Below are positions 55,704 to 63,505 of a stretch of DNA of 64,000 nucleotides, piece after piece. A model generated the notes under the pieces. The model was given only the letters and a program-made list of their open reading frames with translations, was not told the DNA's origin and searched no databases. Made by a program: the position numbers and the translations under genes. Within the stretch, counting starts at the first letter, position 1; each line of letters opens with the position of its first letter. The stretch is from Nocardia cyriacigeorgica (GTDB lineage: Bacteria > Actinomycetota > Actinomycetes > Mycobacteriales > Mycobacteriaceae). Location of the stretch: assembly GCF_010858045.1 (NCBI RefSeq), contig NZ_JAAGVC010000007.1:62001-126000 (forward strand). The letters are read 5' to 3'.

Positions 55704-56477
55704 ATGGGCCCGGTACGGCAGATGCGGAGGTTTACTTCCGACGATGTGCGCGCCTGGGAACGGATCGACGGCGGCATCCAGCTCGGTGCGGCGGTGGATG
55801 CCGACTATGGCCGATTGAGCGCCGGTTTCGCCCGGATGGCCGTCGGTGCGCGTGCCCCGCTTGCCGCGCCTTACGAGGAGGTCTGGATCATCATGGCGGG
55901 GACGATGACCATCGACGGCGCGGACGATGTTGTCGCCGCCCGCCCGGGAGATCTCATTCATCTGAATCCGGCCACTCGCGGCGAATTCCGGATCGACGAC
56001 GATCTGGAAATGGTCGCATTGGCCTACCCGCCCGCCTGGGATATCGACCGTGGCGCATGGGAATCGGCCGTCGCGCGATCGACCGAAGGTCCTGCGGCGA
56101 CGGTGTTCTCAGCCGAACACGCCGCCGCCGGGCGGCACCACCGGGTGGGGCAGGAGTCGCTCGTGCCCGCGGTTGCGGACAGGCCGGCGGAGCCTCGGTT
56201 AGGCATCGGCTTCAGGCGGACGCCCGCGGCAGCCTCCATCGAGTTCCGTGTCCCGCGTGATTCGGTAATCGTGGCTGTCGAAGGGCAGTTCACGATCCAC
56301 GTCGATCACAGAGCCTCCGAGCACCGTGCCGCCGCAGACCGCGGAGCCTACCTCGCCGTGCGCCGAGGACAATTCGTTTACTTGCCGGCGGGGACCGGCG
56401 GCACCCTGGTGACCGACTCCGGCTCGGCGATCGCGTGGGCGCACCTGCGCCAAAGCACCGCCGAACCACCGGCGTGA
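55704..56477 (+). CDS. Bicupin protein (EutQ-like N-terminal cupin)
   Basis: A 257-residue protein of two cupin barrels. The first half (RFTSDDVRAWERIDGG, APYEEVWIIMAGTMTIDG, ARPGDLIHLNPATRGEF) is EutQ-like; the second half (ASIEFRVPRDSVIVAVEGQFTIHVD, GQFVYLPAGTGGTLV) repeats the fold. Canonical metal-binding His residues are largely absent, so it may bind rather than catalyse. ATG 55704 is preferred (AGAGG 7 bp upstream); ATG 55689 overlaps the MFS stop. It is cotranscribed with the transporter. Confidence 0.82.
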   Translation: MGPVRQMRRFTSDDVRAWERIDGGIQLGAAVDADYGRLSAGFARMAVGARAPLAAPYEEVWIIMAGTMTIDGADDVVAARPGDLIHLNPATRGEFRIDDDLEMVALAYPPAWDIDRGAWESAVARSTEGPAATVFSAEHAAAGRHHRVGQESLVPAVADRPAEPRLGIGFRRTPAAASIEFRVPRDSVIVAVEGQFTIHVDHRASEHRAAADRGAYLAVRRGQFVYLPAGTGGTLVTDSGSAIAWAHLRQSTAEPPA

Positions 56478-56552
56478 CCGCACCGAATCACGGCACTGGC
56501 GCCAGGTGGCAGATCGACATCGTGCCCGCCACAGCGCCCGCGCCGTCCGGCG

Positions 56553-56830
56553 TCAGGGCAGCGGGATTCCGCCGACATTTTTCTCGCGGCATTCGTCGGC
56601 CGCGACGCCGAAGGTGATGAACGGCAGGATCTGTCGTACGGCGGCGGACAGTTCGCCGCCGCGGTTGAGTGGGATCCGCTGGGTGTCCAGGCAGGCCAGG
56701 ATCATCAGCGCGGCGGCGTCGGGTCTTGGTCGCTGCGGAAGCTGCCAGCGGCTATGCCGCCGGCGAGGATTTCCCGGAGGCGCGCGCGGTCCGTCGACGT
56801 TTCCACGTCGATCACGCCTACGACGACGTT
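56553..56830 (-). pseudogene. C-terminal relic of a tetR gene
   Basis: The minus strand reads VVVGVIDVETSTDRARLREILAGGIAAGSFRSDQDP, and after a one-base frameshift near 56722 continues DAAALMILACLDTQRIPLNRGGELSAAVRQILPFI. This is a TetR-type ligand domain and tail. No helix-turn-helix is encoded upstream, so the gene is truncated as well as shifted. It lies next to an intact PPOX/TetR unit with a perfect operator. Confidence 0.72.
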
Positions 56831-56948
56831 GCCGGGCCGCCGGTCGGCTCGGCAACGCCGTGGAGGTGGCTCGGACGCCATACTCACTGTTCGCTGTGTG
56901 ATGAGCGCCCTCGGGAATCCCTCATGGTGCCAACCGTCCGACCGATCC

Positions 56949-56969
56949 GATACGCTACAGTCGCGTATC
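56949..56969. promoter_or_regulatory. Perfect palindromic operator upstream of PPOX gene
   Basis: GATACGC-TACAGTC-GCGTATC has exact 7-bp arms and a 7-bp spacer, 21 bp before the PPOX start. The TetR gene immediately downstream of the PPOX gene is the likely binder. Confidence 0.75.
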
Positions 56970-56990
56970 TGAATTACGGAAGGTGACACC

Positions 56991-57383
56991 ATGTCGTTCA
57001 CAGCAGGCGAGCTCGGGTTTCTTCGCACGCAGTCGATCGGCAGGTTGTGCACGATCAGCGCTGCGGGACAGCCGCAGATCCGGCCGGTCGGCGTGCATCT
57101 CACCGCCGACGGCACCGGCATCGAGATCGTCGGCCATGCGCTGGCGAGCACCCAGAAGTGGCGCAATGTACTGCACAACCCGCGGGTGGCGTTCATCGTC
57201 GACGTCGTCGAGTCGGTCACTCCGCCGGTGGCCTATGGAATCGAGGTCCGCGGTGTCGCGACCGCGCATCCCGGTGCCGGATCGACCGAGGGCGGGCTCA
57301 GTGGCGACGTCCTCCGGATCGCCCCGCGCCGAATCCTTTCCTGGGGGATCGATGGGCCCGGCACGCACGCCCGTAACGTCTGA
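56991..57383 (+). CDS. PPOX-class flavin/F420-dependent protein
   Basis: A 130-residue split-barrel protein: FTAGELGFLRTQSIGRLCTISAAGQPQIRPVGVHL, then STQKWRNVLHNPRVAFIVDVV. This fits PPOX-class F420- or FMN-dependent oxidoreductases, often quinone or heme-metabolite reductases. GGAAGGTG lies before ATG 56991. It has a perfect palindromic operator upstream and a TetR gene downstream, which together form an autoregulated unit. Confidence 0.85.
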   Translation: MSFTAGELGFLRTQSIGRLCTISAAGQPQIRPVGVHLTADGTGIEIVGHALASTQKWRNVLHNPRVAFIVDVVESVTPPVAYGIEVRGVATAHPGAGSTEGGLSGDVLRIAPRRILSWGIDGPGTHARNV

Positions 57384-57429
57384 GGCCCGGTGCGCGCGTC
57401 GCACCTTCGAGCGAAAAAGGATCACCGCC

Positions 57430-58020
57430 ATGTCGAAACCGGGACGCCCGCGCAACGCGGACCTCGATCGCGATCTGCTCCTGGCGACCCAGTCCCTGCT
57501 GGCGGAGGTGGGTTACGACCGGCTGACCATCGATGCCGTGGCGGGCCACTGCGGTACCGCGAAAACCACGGTCTACCGGCGCTGGCCGGGAAAACCCGAA
57601 CTCGTCGCCGATGCGATCGCACTGCTGCACAGCATCGATCCCGTCCCGGATACCGGGGACCTGCGCGCCGACCTGGTCGCCCTGGCCGCGGCCTGGCATG
57701 ATCCGGACAGCCGCCGCGACGCCGTCGTCGGCGGATTGCTCACCGCGATGAGCCGCGAGCCGGCTCTTCGGGAAGCCGTCCGCGCCGCGATCACCACGCC
57801 GCACCTCGACGCATTCGCCGCCATTGTTGCTCGCGCGGCCGATCGCGGGGAGATCGCCACCGGCCACGATCTGGGATTGATCGGTTCGCTGTTTCCGGCA
57901 CTCACCTTTCATCGCATCACCGTGCAGGCCGAACCGGTCGACAGCGCGTTCATCGAACGCGTCATCGACGGTCTCGTGCTGCCTGCCCTCGCGGCGCCCC
58001 CGTTGGGCGTCATTTCCTAG
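57430..58020 (+). CDS. TetR family transcriptional regulator
   Basis: A 196-residue TetR: GRPRNADLDRDLLLATQSLLAEVGYDRLTIDAVAGHCGTAKTTVYRRWPGKPELV is a classic N-terminal HTH, with a TetR_C_11-like ligand domain after it. AAGGA lies about 7 bp before ATG 57430. It is 46 bp after the PPOX gene and probably binds the operator at 56949. Confidence 0.9.
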   Translation: MSKPGRPRNADLDRDLLLATQSLLAEVGYDRLTIDAVAGHCGTAKTTVYRRWPGKPELVADAIALLHSIDPVPDTGDLRADLVALAAAWHDPDSRRDAVVGGLLTAMSREPALREAVRAAITTPHLDAFAAIVARAADRGEIATGHDLGLIGSLFPALTFHRITVQAEPVDSAFIERVIDGLVLPALAAPPLGVIS

Positions 58021-58149
58021 CCGGCGCGATTCGGACGCGAGAATGCGATGGCGTCCGAGCAGCGCGTTCACCCACGTTCGCCGGCCGTTCGCGCCTATTC
58101 TCGGGAAGCGACCTGCCAGCTGTCGAAAGTTCCGTGAGAGGAGCGCACA

Positions 58150-59046
58150 GTGACCGACTACGGGCGTGATCTCCAATTCGGGGTATTCGTCAATCCCGCC
58201 GTCGCGAATCTCGGCAACACGCTCGCGGTGGCCGAGCTCGCCGACGAATCCGGCTTGGATTTCATCGCGGTACAGGACCATCCGTATCAGGCCCGGTTCC
58301 TGGACGCGTGGGCCCTGATGTCGACGCTGCTGGCTCGTACGCAGCGGGTGCGGGTCGTTCCGGACGTGGTGAATCTCCCGTTGCGTCCGCCCGCTGTGCT
58401 GGCCAAGTCGGCGGCTTCACTGGATGTGTTGTCCGGTGGACGTTTCGAGCTCGCGCTCGGGGCGGGTGCGTTCTGGGAGGCGATCGCGGCGATGGGCGGT
58501 GCGGCCAGATCGAAGGCGGAGGCCGCGACCGCGCTCGAGGAGGCGGTCGAGGTCATTCGGCTGATGTGGTCGGACCAGCGGGCGGTGCGTTTCGATGGCC
58601 ACTTCTACCGACTGTCCGGCGCCCATCCGGGTCCGCGGCCCGCGCATCCGATATCGATCTGGCTCGGGGTCTCCGGGCCGCGTTTGCTGCGGCTGGTCGG
58701 CCGGCGAGCCGATGGCTGGATACCCTCGAGCACCTACATTCCGCCGAGCGCGCTTCCGGAGCGCAATGCCGTCATCGATCAGGCCGCACGGGAGGCCGGT
58801 CGGGATCCCGGGTCGATTCTGCGTGGTTACAACGTCTTCGGAGAGATCGGCAGCGCGGAATCGGCGCAATTCAGCGGTCCGGTCGATCAGTGGGTTCGGG
58901 AACTCACGAGCCTTGCCACCGAATTCGGGATGGACACATTCTTGTTCGGCCACCCCGCCGACGATGTGACCCAGATCCGGACGTTCGCCGAGAAGGTCGC
59001 CCCCGCGGTCCGATCAGCGGTCGCCGCTCGTCGAGCTGCCGGCTGA
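58150..59046 (+). CDS. LLM-class flavin/F420-dependent oxidoreductase
   Basis: A 298-residue luciferase-like protein: LQFGVFVNPAVANLGNTLAVAELADESGLDFIAVQDHPYQ, ARTQRVRVVPDVVNLPLRPPAVLAKSAASLDVLSGGRFELALGAGAFW. It probably uses F420 or FMN; the substrate is unknown. GTG 58150 follows GAGAGGAG. It ends before a 12-bp hairpin shared with the peptide gene. Confidence 0.9.
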   Translation: MTDYGRDLQFGVFVNPAVANLGNTLAVAELADESGLDFIAVQDHPYQARFLDAWALMSTLLARTQRVRVVPDVVNLPLRPPAVLAKSAASLDVLSGGRFELALGAGAFWEAIAAMGGAARSKAEAATALEEAVEVIRLMWSDQRAVRFDGHFYRLSGAHPGPRPAHPISIWLGVSGPRLLRLVGRRADGWIPSSTYIPPSALPERNAVIDQAAREAGRDPGSILRGYNVFGEIGSAESAQFSGPVDQWVRELTSLATEFGMDTFLFGHPADDVTQIRTFAEKVAPAVRSAVAARRAAG

Positions 59047-59104
59047 TCCGCCGTCGGCCTGACCTGGAGCGCCGCCATTTCGATCCGGCCGGGGGCAGGG
59101 GAGT

Positions 59105-59136
59105 GGATTCGGCTCGCCATTTGACGAGCCGAATCC
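59105..59136. terminator. Perfect 12-bp hairpin, bidirectional terminator
   Basis: GGATTCGGCTCG (59105-59116) and CGAGCCGAATCC (59125-59136) pair perfectly around an 8-nt loop. It separates the LLM gene from the convergent 31-residue peptide gene. Confidence 0.87.
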
Positions 59137-59143
59137 GCCCGGT

Positions 59144-59239
59144 TCACCAGCCGGAGCCCGAACCGCCCGATCCGGTGTTGGCGAGGATGGTGCCGATGAT
59201 CATCTGCAAGATTCCGGCGACAGAGCCGACATATTCCAC
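59144..59239 (-). CDS. 31-residue peptide, hydrophobic with Gly/Ser tail
   Basis: A 31-codon frame, start GTG 59239: VEYVGSVAGILQMIIGTILA, then NTGSGGSGSGW and TGA. GCGGAGG ends 6 bp before the GTG, a strong Shine-Dalgarno. The frame ends 7 bp before a perfect terminator. The hydrophobic half could insert in or lie on the membrane; the tail is flexible. It may be an unannotated small secreted or membrane peptide. No family is recognised. Confidence 0.6.
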   Translation of the reverse strand: MEYVGSVAGILQMIIGTILANTGSGGSGSGW

Positions 59240-59345
59240 GGTGTTCCTCCGCTTCTCATCGCCGATTGTCCGGCGTAGCTGGAATATAGCCAGCCAGGTT
59301 GCGAAATGTGTGAGTTTCACAAAAGTGGGCGTGCGGCGGTGTCGG

Positions 59346-59753
59346 TCAGGTTCTGTCGAGGCCGGCCTCGCGTAGCCGGTGGTGCAGTTCGCTGTCGTTC
59401 AGTCTGGCGAGATAGGTGTTGTAGGCGGTGGTCGCGGGATCGTTCTCGATGGGGATTCCGGCGCGGTCGGGCAGCAGGCTGGGCGGTAGTTCCCGAGCCG
59501 CAGCGGCTTTCAGGCGTGCCGACGTCGATACGGCGGTGGCGAAGGCGCGTTGCGGTCGTCGGTGGGCCCAGGCTGCGACGATCAGGAACAGACCGAACAG
59601 CGGCCACAGCAGCGCATAGCCGACGTTGTGGTCGAGAGCGATCGCGCCCTCGAGCCGGAACCACTGCCACGCGCCTACCGCCGTGCATCCGACCGCCGCC
59701 ACGGTCAGTAACACCGGGGTCAGCAGCGGTCGCGTAGAAGAAGGACTTGCCAC
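59346..59753 (-). CDS. Two-helix membrane protein of mycolic-acid actinobacteria
   Basis: A 135-residue protein with two membrane helices (LLTPVLLTVAAVGCTAVGAWQW and VGYALLWPLFGLFLIVAAWA) and a hydrophilic C-terminal tail ending EHHRLREAG-like (ELHHRLREAGLDRT). The WQW...LGYALxWPLFG pattern recurs in actinobacterial proteins that databases sometimes mislabel as glucitol operon regulators. The function is unknown. Confidence 0.75.
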   Translation of the reverse strand: MASPSSTRPLLTPVLLTVAAVGCTAVGAWQWFRLEGAIALDHNVGYALLWPLFGLFLIVAAWAHRRPQRAFATAVSTSARLKAAAARELPPSLLPDRAGIPIENDPATTAYNTYLARLNDSELHHRLREAGLDRT

Positions 59754-59970
59754 ACCTCATGTGTACTACAGCGCGTCGCACAACCGCCTGGATGGTTGTC
59801 GGGCGACCTCGTCCCGGGAGGCTGGATTCGGTCGGGTCGAGAGTACGGGCTGTTCCGGCCGTCGAGGCCGGGCCGCCGTCTGCGAGCGCATACATCGATT
59901 GCGCGCAGATGCCCTCGTGGCAACGGGATTCCGTTCGCCGCGAGCTCGAAACGGTTCGCGGCGTGACGAC

Positions 59971-60480
59971 TCATCGAATCGTCTCGTCGGCCAGGCGTTG
60001 CAGATAGCCGGCGAATCGGTGGCGGTCCTCTTCGCTCCACGCTGCGGTGAGTTGTTCGAAGCAGCGGCGCTGCCAATCGCGGGACGCGGCCAGCAGGTCG
60101 AGTCCGCTGTCGGTGAGTTGAACGACGGCTCGGCGACGGTCGCGTGCGGAATCTCGGCGCGCGAGATATCCTGCCACCACGGCGTCGCGCACCATCCGGC
60201 TGGCGCCGGAGTGATCGAGGCCGAGCTGCTCGGCGACGTCGGTGACGGCCGCCTCCGTACCGCTCTGAAGAACCGCGGCGACGGCTTCGACGACCTGGAT
60301 GTGCTGCACCCGCCGCAGCTCTCCGTCCGGTTCCTGGGCGACCTGCGCGAGAGCCTGGTTGCTCCAGCGGCGCGACCAGAAACGGACCAGCCGAAACAGC
60401 GCCGGACCGCCGTCGACCGCGCCGCCGCTCCCGGCCTTGGGCGGGACGTTCCGAGGATCACGTGTACTCACCCTCGACAT
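59971..60480 (-). CDS. MarR family transcriptional regulator
   Basis: A 169-residue MarR with HTH VTDVAEQLGLDHSGASRMVRDAVVAGYLARRDSARDRRRAVVQLTDSG. It is divergent from a VOC protein gene; a 23-bp palindrome in the shared promoter is the likely operator. ATG 60480 is used; an upstream extension to 60531 would run through that operator. Confidence 0.88.
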   Translation of the reverse strand: MSRVSTRDPRNVPPKAGSGGAVDGGPALFRLVRFWSRRWSNQALAQVAQEPDGELRRVQHIQVVEAVAAVLQSGTEAAVTDVAEQLGLDHSGASRMVRDAVVAGYLARRDSARDRRRAVVQLTDSGLDLLAASRDWQRRCFEQLTAAWSEEDRHRFAGYLQRLADETIR

Positions 60481-60501
60481 TGTATGCGTTGCGCACCTAT
60501 A

Positions 60502-60524
60502 TTTGTATGCGTATCGCATGCAAA
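60502..60524. promoter_or_regulatory. MarR operator between marR and VOC genes
   Basis: TTTGTATGCG-TAT-CGCATGCAAA has 10-bp arms with one mismatch. A half-site TTGTATGCG (60480-60488) lies nearby. Both sit in the divergent promoter. Confidence 0.72.
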
Positions 60525-60547
60525 TGCTCATGACTCAGGAGGAAACG

Positions 60548-60919
60548 ATGCGCATCGTTCTCAACCACACAATCGTCCCGGCGACCGATAAGCGGATCGC
60601 GGCAACGTTTTTCGCCGACCTGCTGGGACTGGCGGTATCCGCTCCGACCGGCCCGTTCATCCCCGTCCACATCAACGACGATCTGACCTTCGACTTCGAC
60701 GATCGCGCCCGATTCGCCCCCGGCCACTACGCCTTCCTCGTCGACGACGAAACCTTCGACGCAGTGCTCACGAAGCTGGCAACATGGCCCGCAGTCGATT
60801 ACGGCTCCGGTCCGGAACACGGCTGGGACCGCCAGATCAACCACCTGTCCGGCGGCCGCGGCGTCTACGTCCGAGACCCCGACGGTCACAGCTACGAGCT
60901 GTTCACCGCTATCCCGTGA
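60548..60919 (+). CDS. VOC-superfamily protein
   Basis: A 123-residue VOC protein: NHTIVPATDKRIAATFFADLLGLAV, then HYAFLVDDETFDAVL and GRGVYVRDPDGHSYELFTAIP, a glyoxalase-like fold with His and Glu metal ligands (VRDPDGHSYEL). It could be a dioxygenase or a resistance binder. AGGAGG lies before ATG 60548. Its operator and divergent MarR suggest induction by a small toxic compound. Confidence 0.88.
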   Translation: MRIVLNHTIVPATDKRIAATFFADLLGLAVSAPTGPFIPVHINDDLTFDFDDRARFAPGHYAFLVDDETFDAVLTKLATWPAVDYGSGPEHGWDRQINHLSGGRGVYVRDPDGHSYELFTAIP

Positions 60920-61072
60920 GTCGGCGCTCACCGCACCACGCGTGCACCGGCCTCCGTCCGGACAGCGCCGCCCACTCTGTGCCACTCCCTCCGAAGAGCC
61001 ATCTGACCAGCGGATTAGCTCTCCAGACACCCCCTGAGGTAATCTCTTCGAGCGCCCGGAAACGCGGCGCAA

Positions 61073-61149
61073 CGGGCTGTGGCGCAGTTTGGTAGCGCAC
61101 TTGACTGGGGGTCAAGTGGTCGCAGGTTCAAATCCTGTCAGCCCGACCA
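61073..61149 (+). tRNA. tRNA-Pro (anticodon GGG)
   Basis: The sequence folds as a complete cloverleaf. The acceptor stem CGGGCTG pairs with CAGCCCG. The anticodon arm is CTTGA-CTGGGGG-TCAAG, anticodon GGG. The T arm contains GGTTCAAATCC. Discriminator A and encoded CCA end the gene. A terminator follows. Confidence 0.95.
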
Positions 61150-61157
61150 GAAAAACT

Positions 61158-61179
61158 CCTTCCGACCTCGGCCGGAAGG
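61158..61179. terminator. Hairpin after tRNA-Pro
   Basis: CCTTCCG (61158-61164) pairs with CGGAAGG (61173-61179), followed by GGTTTT; preceded by AAAAA. It resembles a bidirectional intrinsic terminator. Confidence 0.8.
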
Positions 61180-61192
61180 GGTTTTCTCGTTC

Positions 61193-61330
61193 CTACTCGA
61201 CTGTGCTGGAGAGGGTGGGTTGGGCGTTGCCGGGGTCGGTCGGGACGGCGACGTCGAGCACGGCCGGCTTCGGCGGCGGCGCGCAGGGGCGCGTCGGCGC
61301 GGTGCGTAGCCGGGTCACCTTCGCGGGCAT
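61193..61330 (-). CDS. Possible 45-residue small protein
   Basis: This minus-strand frame starts at ATG 61330: MPAKVTRLRTAPTRPCAPPP, then KPAVLDVAVPTDPGNAQPTL and SSTVE. GGAAAGGTGG ends about 5-6 bp upstream. The third codon positions are almost all G or C, as in the surrounding genes. It is convergent with the tRNA and would share its terminator. No family is recognised; it could also be spurious. Confidence 0.45.
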   Translation of the reverse strand: MPAKVTRLRTAPTRPCAPPPKPAVLDVAVPTDPGNAQPTLSSTVE

Positions 61331-61562
61331 CGGCGTCCACCTTTCCGGCTTGCCCCGGATAACGGGGCCGCTTCGCGTATGTGCCGGGGCGGGTTCGCCG
61401 CAGATCGAGTCTCACGATCCCCCGGATAACAGCCCATCGTCCGGGTGAGGAGATTCCGCAGGCCAGCCCCCGGAACGCGCGGGCAATAAACGGCGCATGA
61501 TCGCGCGTTCCGCCGAGTGGCTGGCCTATCCACATAGCGCGATCAGCGGCATTCCCGCGTGT

Positions 61563-62339
61563 TCACGCCAGATGGGGAGCAAGGATCGCCGCCCCGGCAC
61601 GTACGGCGGCCCAGTCGGTGTCGTCGTGTCGCGCCAACGCCCGCGGCAACCATGTCCGGCGCTGCGCCTGTTCCTGAATCAGCCCGGGAATATCGAGATC
61701 GATCCCCGGGGCGCCACCTGCCGCAGCCAGGCGGTCCACCCGCTCCTGCATGGCTTGCAGCAGCCGATGATCGAAATCGGTTACAGCGGCCACGAATATC
61801 TGGGTGCTGAGTGTCCTGCGGCCCGACAGCGGGGCGGAAAATGTGATCTCACCGTCGGGATCGGGTGTGAACCGCCACGCTACGGTGATCGTGTCCTCAG
61901 GGTAGAGGGTGCGCCACCACCGAAACGCGGGCCCGAATCGAAGGTACGAGGTGTCGGTCCATCGCCGGCTGTAAGCCTCCGAGGCGGCGGCGACCGCGGA
62001 ATCGTCGAGGACGTCCGGATCGCCAGCATCGACAACCCATCCTTCGGCTTCAGCGGCGAAAAACCTCGCCAAGTCATCCGGGACCGGCTCGAGAGCCGAA
62101 GGTAAAACTTCAAGCAGGTCCTCCCATAGCCGGACCACGTAATAGTCCGGCCAGGGCGGCTCCGCAGCCGGGTTCGCGCGTGTCGAGCCCAGGGTCTGCT
62201 CGGTATACCGGAGCAACTCGACACCACCGACTTCCAAGCCGTACCAGCCCTGCGTGAGTCCAAACCAGTGCAGCGTCGGACGTTCCCCCCATGGGGCGAC
62301 CTCGTCCAGCGACACCAGCTCGAATGGGATCCGCATCAT
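61563..62339 (-). CDS. DUF5984-like protein
   Basis: A 258-residue protein: MRIPFELVSLDEVAPWG, LHWFGLTQGWYGLEVGGVELLRYTEQ, YYVVRLWEDLLEVLPSALEPVPDDLARF. This matches the pattern of actinobacterial DUF5984 proteins; the function is unknown. ATG 62339 or 62336 is likely; a further in-frame ATG lies at 62366. Confidence 0.65.
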   Translation of the reverse strand: MMRIPFELVSLDEVAPWGERPTLHWFGLTQGWYGLEVGGVELLRYTEQTLGSTRANPAAEPPWPDYYVVRLWEDLLEVLPSALEPVPDDLARFFAAEAEGWVVDAGDPDVLDDSAVAAASEAYSRRWTDTSYLRFGPAFRWWRTLYPEDTITVAWRFTPDPDGEITFSAPLSGRRTLSTQIFVAAVTDFDHRLLQAMQERVDRLAAAGGAPGIDLDIPGLIQEQAQRRTWLPRALARHDDTDWAAVRAGAAILAPHLA

Positions 62340-62485
62340 GCCCTGATCCAACTGCGCGACCCGCATCCTGTCGAGCTTGATCGGATCCTGGTCAGGACCC
62401 CGGGAAGGAGCGGCCACTGCCAACTGCCACCTCATCGGCATTACAGGATGCCAGTACAGGTTTGAGCACGGCGACCCTAGGAACG

Positions 62486-62681
62486 GATCTCGCTACCGTC
62501 GACCCGCAGCTGCTCGGCCAACCTGGCTAAAGACGAACGCCAGATCCGCCGGCGAGAGCGTGAAGAACCGGAACAGCTCCTCGCGCAGGGGCGGCAGTGT
62601 TTGCGCAGTCACCAACAGAATCCGCACCCCGGGCAGTCCGCCCGCGATCTCCCATTGATGGACGCCGCAGCGGCGAGACCG
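62486..62681. other. Gap with a possible gene fragment
   Basis: The minus strand reads IAGGLPGVRILLVTAQTLPP, then LREELFRFFTLSPADLAFVF before a stop near 62498. It is coding-like but has no evident start and no confident family. Superficial similarity to the DUF4158 domain of Tn3 transposases is not enough to call it. Confidence 0.3.
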
Positions 62682-63440
62682 TCAGGCCGTATAGCCGCCG
62701 TCCACGGCCAGTGCCGTACCGGTTATGAAGCGCCCGCCCGGACCGGCCAAATACGCAACCGCGTTGGCGATGTCCTCGGCCTCGCCGTAGCGCCCGAGCG
62801 CGGTGAGACCCCGCTGGAAGTCGGCGGTGTCGCCGGTGGCCGGGTTCATGTCGGTGTCGATCGGGCCAGGATCCACGATGGTGGCGGTGATCCCGCGCGG
62901 ACCCAGTTCACGCGCCAAACCCTTGGTCAAGCCCACCAGCGCCGACTTGGCAGTGGCCTGCAGGACGAAGTTGTCACCGGGCACCCGGCCGTTGAAGCAC
63001 GATCCGATGCTGATGATCCGGCCACCGGCGCCCAGATGCCTGGCCGCAGCCTGCGAGGCCAGGAAAATAGATCGGATGTCCACCGCGAGCACACGATCCA
63101 GTTCGTGGGCCGAGACCTCGAGCAGCGGGCCATAGGTGAGGAAGCCCGCGTTGTTCACCAGAATGTCGAGACCGCCCAATTCCCGCACCGTCTGCTCCAC
63201 CGCGGCCGCAGCAGCATCGGGTTCGGTCAGATCCGCCCGGATGACCACGGCCCTGCCGCCGTGCGCCTCGATCTCCTTTGCCACCTGTTGCGCCTGCTCG
63301 ATGGCCGTGACGTAGGTCAGTGCAACCGCGGCGCCATCAGCGGCCAAGCGCTTCGCGATGGCGGCGCCGATTCCACGGCTACCTCCGGTCACCAGTGCGA
63401 CCTTGCCGGTCAGATCATGCTGTGTCGTGTTTTTCGCCAT
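62682..63440 (-). CDS. SDR family protein with Gln in place of the catalytic Tyr
   Basis: A 252-residue FabG-like SDR: KVALVTGGSRGIGAAIAKRL, LDILVNNAGFLTYG, GGRIISIGSCFNG (catalytic Ser) and PGPIDTDMNPA. At the YxxxK motif the sequence is LQATAKSALVGLTKGLA, so Tyr is replaced by Gln (CAG) while Lys remains. It may be catalytically altered or a binding protein. ATG 63440. It is divergent from a MerR gene with a MerR-type promoter between. Confidence 0.9.
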   Translation of the reverse strand: MAKNTTQHDLTGKVALVTGGSRGIGAAIAKRLAADGAAVALTYVTAIEQAQQVAKEIEAHGGRAVVIRADLTEPDAAAAAVEQTVRELGGLDILVNNAGFLTYGPLLEVSAHELDRVLAVDIRSIFLASQAAARHLGAGGRIISIGSCFNGRVPGDNFVLQATAKSALVGLTKGLARELGPRGITATIVDPGPIDTDMNPATGDTADFQRGLTALGRYGEAEDIANAVAYLAGPGGRFITGTALAVDGGYTA

Positions 63441-63448
63441 GTCGTTAT

Positions 63449-63479
63449 CGTCAAACCTTGCCACTAATGTGAGGGTCAA
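63449..63479 (-). promoter_or_regulatory. MerR-type promoter of the SDR gene
   Basis: Reading leftward, TTGACC (plus-strand 63474-63479) is 19 bp from TTGACG (63449-63454), a weak -10. The spacer holds an imperfect palindrome (63455-63476, centre CAC-TAAT-GTG). The MerR gene just right of it is the likely activator. Confidence 0.6.
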
Positions 63480-63505
63480 TCAGGATGGGAAAGGACCTTA
63501 GTCAC

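Noticed and set aside
61150..61562. Attachment site or genomic island boundary at tRNA-Pro
   Set aside because: No integrase and no repeat of the tRNA 3' end were found in the sequence downstream within the window.
62486..62600. Tn3-family transposase remnant (DUF4158-like)
   Set aside because: Only a short FRFFTLSPADLA-like stretch resembles it; too little to claim a mobile element.
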